A stretch of 64,000 nucleotides of DNA. It comes from Chrysaora quinquecirrha (lineage: Eukaryota; Cnidaria; Scyphozoa; Semaeostomeae; Pelagiidae). Where the stretch lies: NCBI GenBank assembly GCA_014526335.1, contig JACTAT010000051.1, forward strand, positions 3,758,411 through 3,822,410, read 5' to 3'. Each line of letters starts with the position of its first letter. The stretch's first letter is position 1. The notes under the pieces are model-generated. The model saw only the letters and a list, made by a program, of their open reading frames with translations, was not told the DNA's origin and ran no database searches. The translations under genes and the position numbers were made by a program. Shown one piece after another: positions 52,475-64,000 of the stretch.

Positions 52475-55400
52475 TCAATAAAGGGTGTCGCTCGAGTTAT
52501 ATCGGTATAATTTGCTCGCCTTCTCAGCATTAGGGATTCCCAGTCCACTTAGAAGCCGAGAAATCATCGGCAAATCGTCCGACAGCGATTGATTAGCTTG
52601 CAGCTCGGCGGCAAGTTTTCGTAACGATCCCGAGTCAATTGATTTCCGCCTATCGAAAGCTTCAACTTTTGATCGACGATTTCTCTGATTGCGGTAGTTT
52701 CTTCGTTGCACCGACTGTGAGTCTACATTGTATGTTTCGTTCGATCCACCACGTTGATGATCGGAATTTACCGACGGACTCGATGCAGCTCGTCGTATGT
52801 TCTTCGCAGCTTCGCCAGTCGGGAATCGTTGTCTCAATAACCGGCCTGGTATATTGGTGCTCATCTTCTGTGATTTGTTCGCGGTCAGTATTTCTTTTGA
52901 AGGAGTTATTTCATCAAGACTCGATGTAAATTCCCTGTAAATATCAGTCAATGAATTAGTAAAACGTTCGTTTGATGATCGTCGATTTTGAAATTCAGGA
53001 TTCATGATCATTGCGTCCTCACGATCATTATAATGCATTAGATTGCGTTTAGAGTCATCCATATAGATTCCAGTTAATGGAATCCCACCGAAAGAATCAG
53101 CAGTGGCACTTCGACGCAATGAGGTAGTTGCAGTAGCCGGGTAGGTATTAACATCCGAGGCATCATTAAGCATTTTTCTATGGTATTCATCCAGGTAGTC
53201 CGACCCTGATCTTGACCGGGTCACATAGTCCGGTTGTGCAAATCTTGGGGTGGATGAGCTGGGTGCAGTGGGGTTCGCTGTCATTGATGGTGACGATTGA
53301 CAAGTGGGGGCGTATGTTGTAACAGGGAAACGTGGTTCACTGTATTTCTTAGTCATATACCTCATAACATGTTCGTCGATGTTGACAGAATCTCTCGAAG
53401 ATTTTGACAAATAAGCAGCAATCGCAGGATCCAGATCATCAAAAGAAGAGTTCGTTGAATTATGAATGGAATTCATTTGAGTTGATTCAGTATTTACAGG
53501 TATTTTATACTCAGCTAACGATCCAGTAGCACTACCCCCTGAATAAGATTTACTTCCAGGCTTCTGACTATTGAATGTTAAGGATGCAATTTCATAAGAC
53601 GGGGGTGGCTTGATCTTGTCTAAATCAGGCACATAACCAGCAGCTAATGCATCTTCTTCTGGATTATAAAACACAGGGGAAGCAACATGTCCATTTTCAA
53701 CGACGTAATATGCAGCAGGTCGAATACCTCCCATGCTAGTACCACGCACAGGGCTGCCAGCGAGACTGTGGTTTCCATTTACAACAGGAAAGCCCTGTGT
53801 TTCTTCAGGAGGACTTGCCCTTGACTGGCGTGAATAGTTTGTATTCAATTGCAAGGAAAGAGCTTTGCTATTTCTTGGTTCTTCAGGATGAGTTGGCATG
53901 TCTGTTTTACTATCGCTAAAGGAATGCACAGTACCATTTGCCACAATTGAATCATCCTGAATCGTAGCTGAATCGCTGATTGGGTCAACAACAGCGCTTG
54001 TTCCACGTTGCTCCTGGCTGGCGTCAGCACTCCCTGAAGTCAAAGACAAACCACCGTCGTTATGACGAGCAAAATGCGTTGTTTTACTAAGAGATGTGAC
54101 ACTTTCCTCTTTGACAGTTTCTTTGTCTTCAATTTTACTCTCATGTTTGGGCGAAGACCCATCTTGAAACTGACTGACTTCAGGGCTATCAATTACAACA
54201 AAATCCTCCTCCATAATGGTATGATCTTCCTCCGCAATAGTACCCTGGAGCTCCAATGAATCCATAAACGATTGTTGTGAATTACTCTTTTCATGAGACT
54301 TCATACACGAGGGATGAGCAGATTTTGAGCCGTGTGATGTGCATCTTCGTAACTCCATCAAAGCCTCGCCAATTTCAAGTTTCGCTTTTTTCAATGCTTC
54401 AGAATCACAAATGCTAGACTGTGGAGATTGTGTGTTCTTCTTTTTATGTTGCATTCTACTCTGGGAATCATCAACTGGAAAGTCAATAAAGAATAAACTC
54501 AAAGTCTTTGGTAGCAGAAATGTCCAAAGTATCGTGTAGAAAAAAGCACTGAAAAGTCTTTTGTTTATGAAACGCTCGCAGTAGACTGGAATGATTAGCT
54601 GCCGACTTAATTATAAGCCCATCCCTGGGTCAAAATAGACTTATTACATGAGCCCCACATTTCGCAACAGCAACAGCAATAACAACAACGACCCTACAGC
54701 TGTGTGCATCCAGCAATTCAACTCAGCAGCGATAAATACTACTCGTAATAAGTCTAGTGTCGATATGATCTAGTTAGAAAACGAAGCTGGACTTGCACTA
54801 TGATCTGAACAAAGGGTGGTCGAGTAAGGAAAGTAAAATGATCGCTTTTCGAACTCATACAGCAGGCTTTTTCTATTTCAAACGGCTTCAAAAAGTTTGG
54901 AAGGCAGAGCCAGGAATTGATTGCTGGCTGAGGTAGAGAATAGAATGTAAGAATAGTTTTCCATGAAGAAGGGAGAGCAAAACTTAAGTTTAAGCCAACA
55001 GCATCTTGAACCCTAAGGGTAGAAACGCCAGAAAAGGTACAGCACATAAGTTAAAGCTTTCGAAATGAAAGAATTAGCTTTAGATTCCAAGACAACAAAC
55101 TTTCTGTCTATAGAGCACTTGTTTTGGCATCAAAGAGGCTCACACCAAAGGAAAAAAAATCAGTTTTTGGCTATAGCCATACTTTTCAAGAAACAATAAA
55201 CACTGGGAGACTTTAACCAACAACCACAAACCAAAATCCGATCAGATGATTAAAAAGCCCGTGATCTACACGGTTTGGGATTGAAATTCCAGACCAACTA
55301 CTTAATCAACTTTATCAAGCAACAAATAAGGGATTCTTTCACAGCATAAAACCACACAGAGTGACAAAACGATCTTTCATCTCTAGTCGAAGATAATTAG

Positions 55401-58400
55401 ACAGTTGGTTGGAAAGCAAGACCTTAGATAGAATTGTTATGAAGGAAGGGGGGATTTATAGCATTCTGGAAAATTACTTAAGCTCTTTCTAAAACGTTTT
55501 TGTTCAAGAGTGTTGAAACGTGAAAAGGAGTCGAAGCTAGTGGTACAAGTTTTTATAAAAAAGTTCGGAATGCCAACAGTTAGCCTTTCTCGAAAATTCG
55601 GCACCACTCCAGTAGCTTTCAAAATTTCAAATTTGTATAGGCTTTCTTAACAAAAACTAAGCTATCTTGTTATTCCTTGGGTACCTGCGTGTTTAAGCTG
55701 TCCGGTTTTTTGTAGAAAAAATCTTAGGCCTTGGCAAAACGATCAAACATTGTTCGTCAAACATTTGAGACTTTACAAGCAATGTTTGTCGGGTCAGGGA
55801 AACATTGTTTGATGAGCAGAATTCGATAGGAATGCTTCTGAAAACGTCAAAAATGTTCTGTTTGTCACAAGCAAAATATGTTCGACCAACAATGTTTTGC
55901 CATGTGATCAAGCGGCCCAAAATTTTGTTTTACAAGCAAATCTAACCTCACATGTTTGACCAACAATGTTTGATCGTTTGGCAAGGGCTTTAGGTTCGCT
56001 CTAAAAGATGTTAGGTTTGAGTCCCAGTCAAGGAATTTGTTGTTTTCTCTGCTTCTATCTGTCGCATAATTATATTTTATTTGAAGAAACTTGGAGTACA
56101 CAGTACTGATCTTGCCTAACCCATACAGAAATCGCTGTCTTGCATACCAACGCTTTTGCGATAAGCTGCTTTTGATTGAGAATATAGCCTAACTTTCCGT
56201 CATGGTAATTTGGGTAAAAAACTCAGTTAAACTTCAAAAATCATATCAACATACAATAAATACCTTTCCATAAAAATGCATGTTTTGCGATCTGAAGCTG
56301 AACATTTGGTCCAGATTTGGCAGCCAATGCTAATGCCTCCATGTCAGTCATACCATCTACCAATACACCATTTATTGAGATGATTTCATCTCCTAACGAA
56401 GAAAAAATACGAAAAGAAAATTTTAGTTACGTTGTGGTTACCGTTAACTATGGATAAAGCGTTGTTGACATTATTTCCGTTTAGAGATGCGCATATGTCG
56501 ATACTAATATAGCTAATTTGGTGATGCGAGCCTGGACAATGTGCATAACATGTCTTATCGAACATCCACCAAGCAAAAAATTCAAATTTTCTGAAAGCAA
56601 AACTGTTGGACTTTCTTAAACACGGAACACGTTTTCCTATAGGAAACTAATATCTCTATTTTATACACACTTTTATGCATACAGTAATAGTAGTAGTTCG
56701 AAGTCTGCGTTTTCCCTCAAATTTTCCTATTTCTACAATCATCCTTCGACGATAATGGAAACTGCAAATTCGAATTTGATTATCGTCTGTTATTTCATTC
56801 TTAAGTAGTAGTTTAGTTAGCGGCCATGTCTGTATTACGAAGTGCTATTAGACTTGTTACAAGAGTCTCAGTTCCGTTCATAAAATCTAAACCAACAACC
56901 ACGGCGATTCGCTTCACTGAGACTCGTATCCTAACAATATTCAACAGCGGCCAGTTTGAGCAGCCATCTGACAGCAACAACAACTCAAGGTGGTAGCTGC
57001 GATTACTGGGACTCGTGTAATGATTTTATACTGCTATATTGGGGAATAAACAAAACTTACCTGGCTCAATATTTCCAAGTTGCTTGGTTGTGGCATCAGC
57101 ATCAATTGCTTTGACATACAAGCCTGCTATTGCAAGGTTCAAACCCAAACTTCCATTCTGTCGCTTCTCGATAAAGACGGAGTGCTGCTGCAAGCAAAAA
57201 AAGACATAAATAATATCTCAAGTAAAAGATACAAGGCAGAGACAAAGAAAGCGTTAACAGCGTAGCCATTCATTAGTGTATCCTAACAATCTCCAAAATT
57301 GATAAACTTTTATTTGTTAAAAGTTCAAAAAAATCTTCTGTCTTTCTTAACTGGCTACTTTTTAAAGAATTTCCTTGCGCTTTCTCAAGAAGGATGTTGC
57401 GACAGAGGTTCAGCACATGACCTCAAGTTCTACCAAATCTTTTATCGTGTGACTCTTTTGAAATCAGCAGAATTCACCGGCAGCAGAATTCAACGGGCAC
57501 CGAATACGTCAAAATCACACAAATTTAAATTTTGCAGAAGATGTCAGGATTAAACATGCTCAGGCTAGCCACATTGCTTATTTTGATTCAGATGTACGGT
57601 ACGTTTTATTGATTTTCAATCTCAGATTGCTGACAAAATGGGCCTAGTCAAATCTAATAAAAATTCGTGTATTCTGTTTCCTTATTTTAAAGTCTGTAAA
57701 GTGGCGTATGTAGCTTTATCGTAGAAAATAGTTTAAAAGTTGTATTGCAGAAACTACATAGTCTAAAAGTAACTAGTCAATAAAATCGCCTAAAACAAAA
57801 ATATCGTGGTGATATGATAATAGTCCTTTAGCTCAAGTCTTCACAAGAACGTTTTTTGTAAATGTTATTATAACTATTATCTTAGCAAACTTTTCATACT
57901 GCAGAAATCGATAGAAACCTGACCTCCAATTAGCGGTCAAAGACAAAACATGTCCAGTTAGAAATTGCAGTGATACAACATCTGCTGGATCGTAGATCCA
58001 TTAGGACCGAGGAGAAGGGGTTGGTAAAGGTGACTAGTCTGCTCCATGGCCGGATACAAAACGGGCCCATTATACTCCCGCCGATCTTTTACTTACTGAT
58101 TATTACCATGAACAAAATGAAAAACGAGAGCCCTTTTTGAGAGTATTTATCAGTTCTGCAGTATCTTAAAGATTTTAGCAGATTTTTACCTGACGAAAGC
58201 CAACACAACGAGGTTTAAAATAAGGGTTACTATGGAAGAACAGGCTTCTTTCTCTTAAGCTCTTCTTCCATACCACATAAACTGGTATTTATCTCAAAGA
58301 TTCTATAATTTATTTTTCAAGGGAATATTCCTCACTCTCAAATGTCGAAAGGGTGTGGTTACGAAAGGGAGCTTTCTAGTTATATCATGTTAACTCAGTG

Positions 58401-61400
58401 AAACTTGAAATTAACCCATGAGTTAATTTTCAAATTATCTCAGAATTATCTCATGTTAACTCATAGTGGAAATGAAGCTTAAGGCAACAACTCCCTTTCG
58501 GTGGTCCTGTCCAAGACAAAAGATGCGTAAGACCGCCAGGGTTACAAAAATGCATGTGTGTTTTCTTCATTCTCCCTCTTCATAATTGCATTTGATTTTA
58601 GATCCTACGATGGGATTTTGCTGCATGCAGATTTTCGTTAGAACACAAACTGGAAAGACAATAACTCTTGCCGTTCAACCAAGTGATACTATCGAAAATG
58701 TGAAAGGATTCATTCAAGTTAAAGAAGGAATCCCGTCCGATCAACAAAGATTGATTTTTGCCGGCAAACACCTCGAACATGGAAGAACACTCAGTGACTA
58801 CAACATTCAGAAAGAATCAACACTTCACCTCTTCTTAAGAACAAGATGTTGTCATTAGAATCTATCGTTAAGGTCAAGAGACAGAAATCTATTTGAGCCT
58901 TTCATTATATTAATAGCATTCTGTAACTAGTACATAAGACTTGCCCATCGCATCTAAGAAGCTGAGGAATTCTTTAACATTGAATATTAAACAAATTTAG
59001 CAGTTGTTTTTCAAAATCATTCCTCTTTGGTAGCAACAGTAAAAATTTTCGAGTTTTTGCCTAAAAATATTCTTAAAGTGTTCTTAAGCGACAGTTTCCA
59101 TCACTGAAAATTCGTTCAGAACTCACATTACGTTGAGCAATATAAGCAACTACACGATAAAGTAGCAGTTGTTTCGAATTAGCAGCAGTGTATGACCAAC
59201 ACCCGGGAAACGATGTACAGTAGGAAAAGGGAACGCCAACTGGCACGCTTGAGCCATGTGATATGTTTATTTTGTCCTCTCTCTGCTGGCAGCTCTGTTT
59301 TAAAGTAAGGCCTCATTTTCCTACAATCATGATTGGCTTACCTTGAATTTAGTAGACAACGAATCGCAGGTCTGGGTACCAGCATTCTTTGTTATCACCG
59401 CTTGAGAATCTGGAACGGTTGGGGAAACTGGACTGGCGATGCCACTGTCGGTATCATCTTTATCTGAAGAGAGAGATCATAGTTTTCAAGAATTAAAGGA
59501 AGAAACCTATAGTACAAAGGAAGCTAACTCCTATCGCTCGCTTTTACTATGCCTGCCATACTCTGTTGGTAGCAGGAAAAACCAGATTTTTATCCGTATG
59601 ATCCGATGAACCCTTCTAGGTTGCCCCAAACAATGTTTATTTTCTACGGTCTACAACACCCCACGAGAATCTGCAATGTTTCTCGTGAAATCTCAGACTG
59701 AAAACCAGCAGAACGCCATTGGTTTTGGGGGAGGGGTTGATTTTCTGTATTTCCCAGCAAAAAAGGGAAGTGGAGTCCTATTTTTTGAAAAATACGGGGG
59801 TGTTCCAAGGACTTTTGGCAGGCATTGTAGATACAACAGAAAGCAGGCCCTATTGTGTATACGCCACTCTCCCAAATGAACTGGATGACACGTGCTGATT
59901 CGAGGAAGAGTTCCTCACATTCCGAGGCTGGAAAGAGCGCTAATGATTCGTCTGTCTCGATTGCGCATGCTCGGGTCTGGGCGCTCGAAAAGTTCAAGTG
60001 GAAAACGGTCATAATAATGATAAAACGCAGGATACGCAGGAGTCGAAACAAGAATGCGGGGATAGTGTAAACGGGTGGTCGCTGCCGCGTAGATAAGCGG
60101 GGCTCATTCGAAAAAGCTTTTATATCCTGTAGCTACTGTGTTGCTTGAAAATCGTTTAAAATCGCATTTGATTCTGTGACAACAGGAAGATGAAACGTTA
60201 TTTTTAGGCTGTTGAAACGAAGGCATGCTATTAGATCAAATTCTTCAGTTCTGTGGTTTTAGCAGAAAACTGATAAGCTTATGAAAGATAATAAGAAAAA
60301 ATAACATTCATTTTTCGTTGATCTGACCTGACAATAACACCGGAAATTGTGCGCATGTAGGATTTTTCTGTGCGTGTTCTGGTAACGCATGGCATCGAGC
60401 CACGTGGAATGGAACGCACGCAACACGTCACCTGCTTCATGTGCAAGAGACAGCTGTCTAACGCTATTGTTCTGTACAGCTTTTTTGTCAAGAGGTCTAA
60501 ATGGAATAGGCCTACATATTCAGATTTTTTCCGTATTATCCGGTGAATCCTCCTAGGCCCCGAAGGTTTGGAGAGGGCAAAGTAAAGGGGGATCTTCAGC
60601 ACGCTTCATGGCGCTTCACGGAGAACCAAAATCGATTTTCACCACACGAAAAACTTATAGCTTAGCTTTAGCAAGTTGGCACTTTACGTAGCGTTTCACG
60701 CTTGAGACCCTTTCAGGTTTTATGATCATAGAGTATCAACCATGTTGCTCTTTGAGGAATTTGCAGAACTGTCCAATTGTATAGAACAATGCCAATACCG
60801 ATGCCTTCGTATGTGCGTAAACAAAATTATCAGCATAAATTCCTGAAATTTTCCAGATAAATGCAACAATTTTAAACAAAAGACTTGAGACGCATTTAAA
60901 CAGAAAGAACGAAAGCAGAGGAAACCAATTAATCTAACAAGCTTTTGCTAAAAGGAGGCAAAGGAATTTGAAAACTGACAATAACTTCAAACTAATAAAT
61001 TTAGATTATTGGTAAACTTATAAGATTTCTTACCATTAAAAGTTTAAGTATTAAAATTTTTCTATGATTAAAATATTGTTTAGAATAAAAGCCGCTATTT
61101 TGAAGAATGTAAAGAATCTCTTATTAGGGAAAAGTCTGTGTTTAAAGAATTAGGACTTTGGCTTAATTTTGTCGACATTTTAGGTGGACGGTCCTGCTTC
61201 AAACAGCCATCAAAAGGGCTATAGGGGGGCTATAACTTTTAACCTGAACCATGCCACAAGTTGTACTATTTATCTATTCATCTCGGCAGTCTTTGCTTCG
61301 ATGTAAAGATAAAATAGTTACGAGGATAATGATTTAGATTTCCGTTCTTGAAATTCCTTTGTAATTGGACTACAGTAGAGATAAGTACAAAATCCAAACA

Positions 61401-62661
61401 AAACGCTAATTTTTAGCATTTCAGTTGCATGGTTTCCAATTAGGGACCAGTTATCTCCTTAATATTCATTGCTCCTCAAATTTTCACAACTTGAGGGGGC
61501 TCCCTACCCCTTGCCCCAGTCCAAACGTCTAGCACTTGCTAAAGAACAGAAGCCCTTCAGATTTCCGTTGCTGTGCAAGCTGCAAGCTAATGCATTACAC
61601 CTTCAATCAATGGCATTACTGTATGTACTGCATTTCTCGAGGCATTTTCTGAAAGCTTATTAACGCATTGCATGTCCAAGCCAAAATTAAGAACCTCAAA
61701 ATAGTTTGAAAGTTTGAAGTAGATTCTTCAAAATTAATTGCTGAAATTTTGAGATCTTTCCAAGGTTTTTGCCTCATTGTCCCATTGGTCCCTTTAAGTG
61801 TAAAAATTTGTCACTATCATTAATGTGCCAGAGCATGTTAACCATTACCTACTACAGTATTCCAAGATTTGTGCAAATTGCGTAAGAAATTTCGGTCTTA
61901 CCTTGAGAAATGGCAGCAACGTTCTCAAACTGTATGCTTTCGGCACGACTCGAGTGTTCTAAATCATCTTTCCGGAGCGACCCTGAAAATTTGAAAAAGC
62001 TATTAGCAAAACATCTCAATTTTTTCTGAAACATATCCTATCCTGTCCCAGAGTTAAACAGGGTACCTAGCCACACAGCAAGAATCGGCAAGAATGTTCT
62101 TATTTTGTTAAAGCACAACTAATTTTATTGCCTAACCTAAATTATTTTCTTACTAATTTTCGCTTATTTTTACCAAACTTTACAGCTATGGAGGTCGTTT
62201 TAACAGTTTAAAGCACCTTTTGAAGGAGGAGGAAGTATACCCTCCGATTAGATACCATTCCTGTCGTTCTGCTTTCTAGTTCATGTTCTTCTCTTTCACT
62301 TCAAGATTGTTTTTACAGAAATAAGCCCTATTTACACTGTTTACACAAAAAAGTTATAGATGACGAGGATGAAAACAATAATATCAACGCACCCATAGGG
62401 CATTAAAATATGATAAACAAAAATTACAAACGTAAATATATCACCTCTTGTTCCAGGTTTTCTTGAAAACTGGCGGAGAAGCAGCAAGACTGTTACAGAA
62501 ATGAGAAAACACGCACCAAAAGTGCCTAGGGTCGATGCAATTATGAAAGTTTTACACTCGGCTGTAGTTCCTGCGGTTTCGACATTACGAATAAATGCAA
62601 CAACAAGCAGGACAGCAGGCCAAACTTTGCTGGCATCGAACGGCAGATAATTCCAAAACAT
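52475..62661 (-). CDS. Single-pass membrane protein with one PDZ domain and long disordered tail
   Basis: Exons: 62445-62661 (ATG at 62659-62661), 61902-61982, 59342-59463, 57061-57187, 56264-56392, 52475-54474. Phases agree throughout, giving 891 residues. Residues 1 to about 29 look like a signal peptide. Residues 39-62 form a transmembrane helix ([16 protein letters not shown]) followed by RQFSRK, so the ectodomain would be only about 10 residues. The PDZ domain lies at about 143-222: the carboxylate loop is GSLGLNL, followed by GLYVKAI, then [16 protein letters not shown] and VQLQIAK. The final 665 residues, all in one exon, are Ser/Thr/Asn/Pro-rich and low in order, with short conserved-looking islands ([23 protein letters not shown]). 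The C-terminus is SSDTLY. I do not recognise a named orthologue. A role as a membrane-tethered scaffold is inference. The ubiquitin-like gene lies in the third intron on the other strand. Confidence 0.85.
52477..52482 (+). terminator. Poly(A) signal for the small plus-strand ORF
   Basis: AATAAA 12 nt after the TGA at 52463-52465. It overlaps the final codons of the minus-strand PDZ gene, so transcript ends from the two strands would overlap. Confidence 0.35.
55727..55989. mobile_element. MITE family A copy in the PDZ gene
   Basis: GGCCTTGGCAAAACGATCAA and TGTTTGATCGTTTGGCAAGG termini. It lies in the intron between exons 56264-56392 and 52475-54474. Confidence 0.75.
58625..58858 (+). CDS. Divergent ubiquitin monomer with Cys-Cys-His tail, intronless
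   Basis: A 77-residue single ubiquitin unit starting [18 protein letters not shown]. About 14 of 76 positions differ from canonical ubiquitin, including K6R, L8Q, E16A, E18Q, A28G, K29F, D32V, P38S, Q49H, D52H, V70F and L73T. The hydrophobic patch residue I44 is kept, as are K11, K27, K33, K48 and K63 and the stretch [13 protein letters not shown]. The C-terminal Gly-Gly needed for conjugation is replaced by Cys-Cys, followed by His and TAG. The frame is intact. It lies on the plus strand inside intron 57188-59341 of the minus-strand PDZ gene. In frame just upstream is TTTTAG/ATCCTACG, a possible acceptor. It may be a processed retrocopy, a decaying pseudogene, or a non-conjugating ubiquitin-like gene. 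Confidence 0.8.
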   Translation: MQIFVRTQTGKTITLAVQPSDTIENVKGFIQVKEGIPSDQQRLIFAGKHLEHGRTLSDYNIQKESTLHLFLRTRCCH

Positions 62662-63344
62662 GACAAGGCCTCATAGTTCACTTTCGGTGAAATTCACAGC
62701 ATAACGACAACATGGCCTAAAATGTATCTAACGGAACACAAGTTTAGACGAAGAATTCACAGAGATTAATCGATTCATTCAAGACACGTTTACAAGCAAA
62801 AGTATTCTTGTTTTTCACTGCTCATTGCGCTTAGAACAATGGAATTTAGCAATGAACTGTAGTTTTTGAAATTGTGGAATGTCAAGAATGTGTTACGAAC
62901 AAGCGTATGAAAAATGTGGTCTCAGGAATTTAACGGGTTAGGAAAGCATGGTCAATTTAAATTGGTACTGAGATATGATACTCACGAAAAGTATTCTGTA
63001 AATTTGATGAGCAAAGAAATAAAGAGCAGTAAAATCGGAAATTTCGGAAAGTTTCACGATTCATGAAAACTTTTATTCGCTTTCGGTTAGATTCTATGAT
63101 CCCTAAATTTTAGTCATACAACCCTTTTCAAATGAACTTTTTTTATGCGAAAGTTTTTTTCAAACTGATTTTGGAAAACAGGAATCAAACTTAGAAAAGC
63201 TGATGTTATTTATACTTAAAAAATCTTATAAAAAATAAGAAATGTGAACTTTGAAGAAAACAAACATAGAAAAATGTAAACAATCACCTTATCTTACGAC
63301 TTATCAAGTAAACAAGAAATAATGTGTTTACTTAATAGAAAGAG
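62662..63344. other. Upstream region of the PDZ gene
   Basis: AT-rich region between the PDZ gene start and the LINE. It should contain the PDZ promoter and perhaps a 5' UTR exon. No clear TATA box or gene was found. Confidence 0.5.
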
Positions 63345-64000
63345 TTATTTACGGCTGATAAAAATGCAAAGGAGCTTAAAAAATGCATGGTTAGTCAAGA
63401 AAATACGGGCATATCTTTTGGGATTGCTTTCTGAACTGAATGAAAAAATAAAAAATTCTAGCTTCCCCTTCGATGGGAATAACAACACATGTTCATTGCA
63501 TTGCTCATTTGAGAATTTTTTTAAACGGCACTTCATTCTGATTTGCAGCAAATGCGCGCGAATGTTGAAATCAGAATGTAATACAGGGATGTTACCCGTT
63601 TCTCCATAAATCGTTAGAGAAGAGCAGTTCCGTTTTACGCCAAGGATTCTTTTGCAGAATTTGAGGTTAGTTTTCTCAATCTGACATGACATCAAATATC
63701 TGCCAAGTGTATTACGTGAATCCTTAATTGAGCGAATTTGATGGTCAGATAATTTAGCCCAGACCTCGCTGCCATAGAGCAAAATTGGTTGAATGAGTTT
63801 GGAGAACAGGTTGAGGGATTGGGGTACTCCTAAATTGAATTTGGAAATTGTGTCAATAAGCGGGTGCATAGCCTTGTTTGCTTTGTCATTCAGACTTGAA
63901 ATTGCTTTAGAAAAGGTACCACTTGCACTAATATCGATTCCAAGGTATGTATAATCTTGGACTAGTTCTAAGTTTCGTGAATCATAGGTGAAATTAAAGC
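63345..64000 (-). mobile_element. Non-LTR retrotransposon ORF2, 3' end (runs off right edge)
   Basis: The minus strand is open from 64000 to a stop at 63345. It reads VQDYTYLGIDISASGTFSKA, then LFSKLIQPILLYGSEVW, KFCKRILGVKRNCSSL and YGETGNIPV. YLGI, the LLYGSEVW motif and KFCKxxLGV are the well-known distal region after the reverse-transcriptase domain of RTE/CR1/L2-like LINEs. The last about 90 residues (RAHLLQIRMKCRLKKFSNEQ and on) are less typical, and the frame may already be decayed there. Endonuclease and RT catalytic motifs would lie beyond the window. Confidence 0.85.

Overview
This window is eukaryotic nuclear DNA from an animal. The genes are built from many short exons with GT-AG introns, the introns are AT-rich and full of microsatellites and small transposons, and every recognisable protein is metazoan in type. 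The combination of a complete piRNA-pathway TDRD9, an intron-rich ANAPC1 and a TGFBI/periostin-like four-FAS1 protein fits an early-branching animal. I favour a cnidarian such as a coral or anemone, but that placement is inference and the sequence alone does not prove it.

Layout, left to right. (1) About 1-6600, minus strand: the 5' half of ANAPC1, the scaffold subunit of the anaphase-promoting complex. Fourteen coding exons are in the window and the rest lies beyond position 1. (2) About 8477-37597, minus strand: an essentially complete TDRD9 (Spindle-E orthologue), the DExH helicase plus tudor protein of the germline piRNA pathway. I placed 38 coding exons by homology, splice sites and phase. 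One further small exon is unresolved, one exon carries an apparent frameshift, and the last exon encodes an unexpected C2H2 zinc finger. (3) About 38591-49460, minus strand: a secreted fasciclin-domain protein with the TGFBI/periostin layout (signal peptide, EMI-like cysteine module, four FAS1 domains, 679 residues). (4) 52229-52465, plus strand: a possible short membrane-protein gene with its own AATAAA. It converges on (5) 52475-62661, minus strand: a single-pass membrane protein with a short ectodomain, one PDZ domain and a 665-residue disordered tail. (6) 58625-58858, plus strand: a divergent intronless ubiquitin monomer, nested antisense in an intron of the PDZ gene, with its Gly-Gly end replaced by Cys-Cys-His. 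(7) 63345-64000, minus strand: the 3' end of a non-LTR retrotransposon ORF that runs off the right edge.

Non-coding space is dominated by repeats. There are at least three MITE-like inverted-repeat families, a tRNA-headed SINE family, several further dispersed families present in two or three copies, near-perfect hairpins, and microsatellites or minisatellites (ATG/ATGATA, AATRC, GCCAA, 61-62 bp, about 170 bp, and GATATC-containing units). The four main genes are all on the minus strand. They share no obvious pathway: cell cycle, transposon silencing, extracellular matrix, and membrane scaffolding. TDRD9 is notable because its product acts in transposon silencing while its own introns carry many transposon copies.
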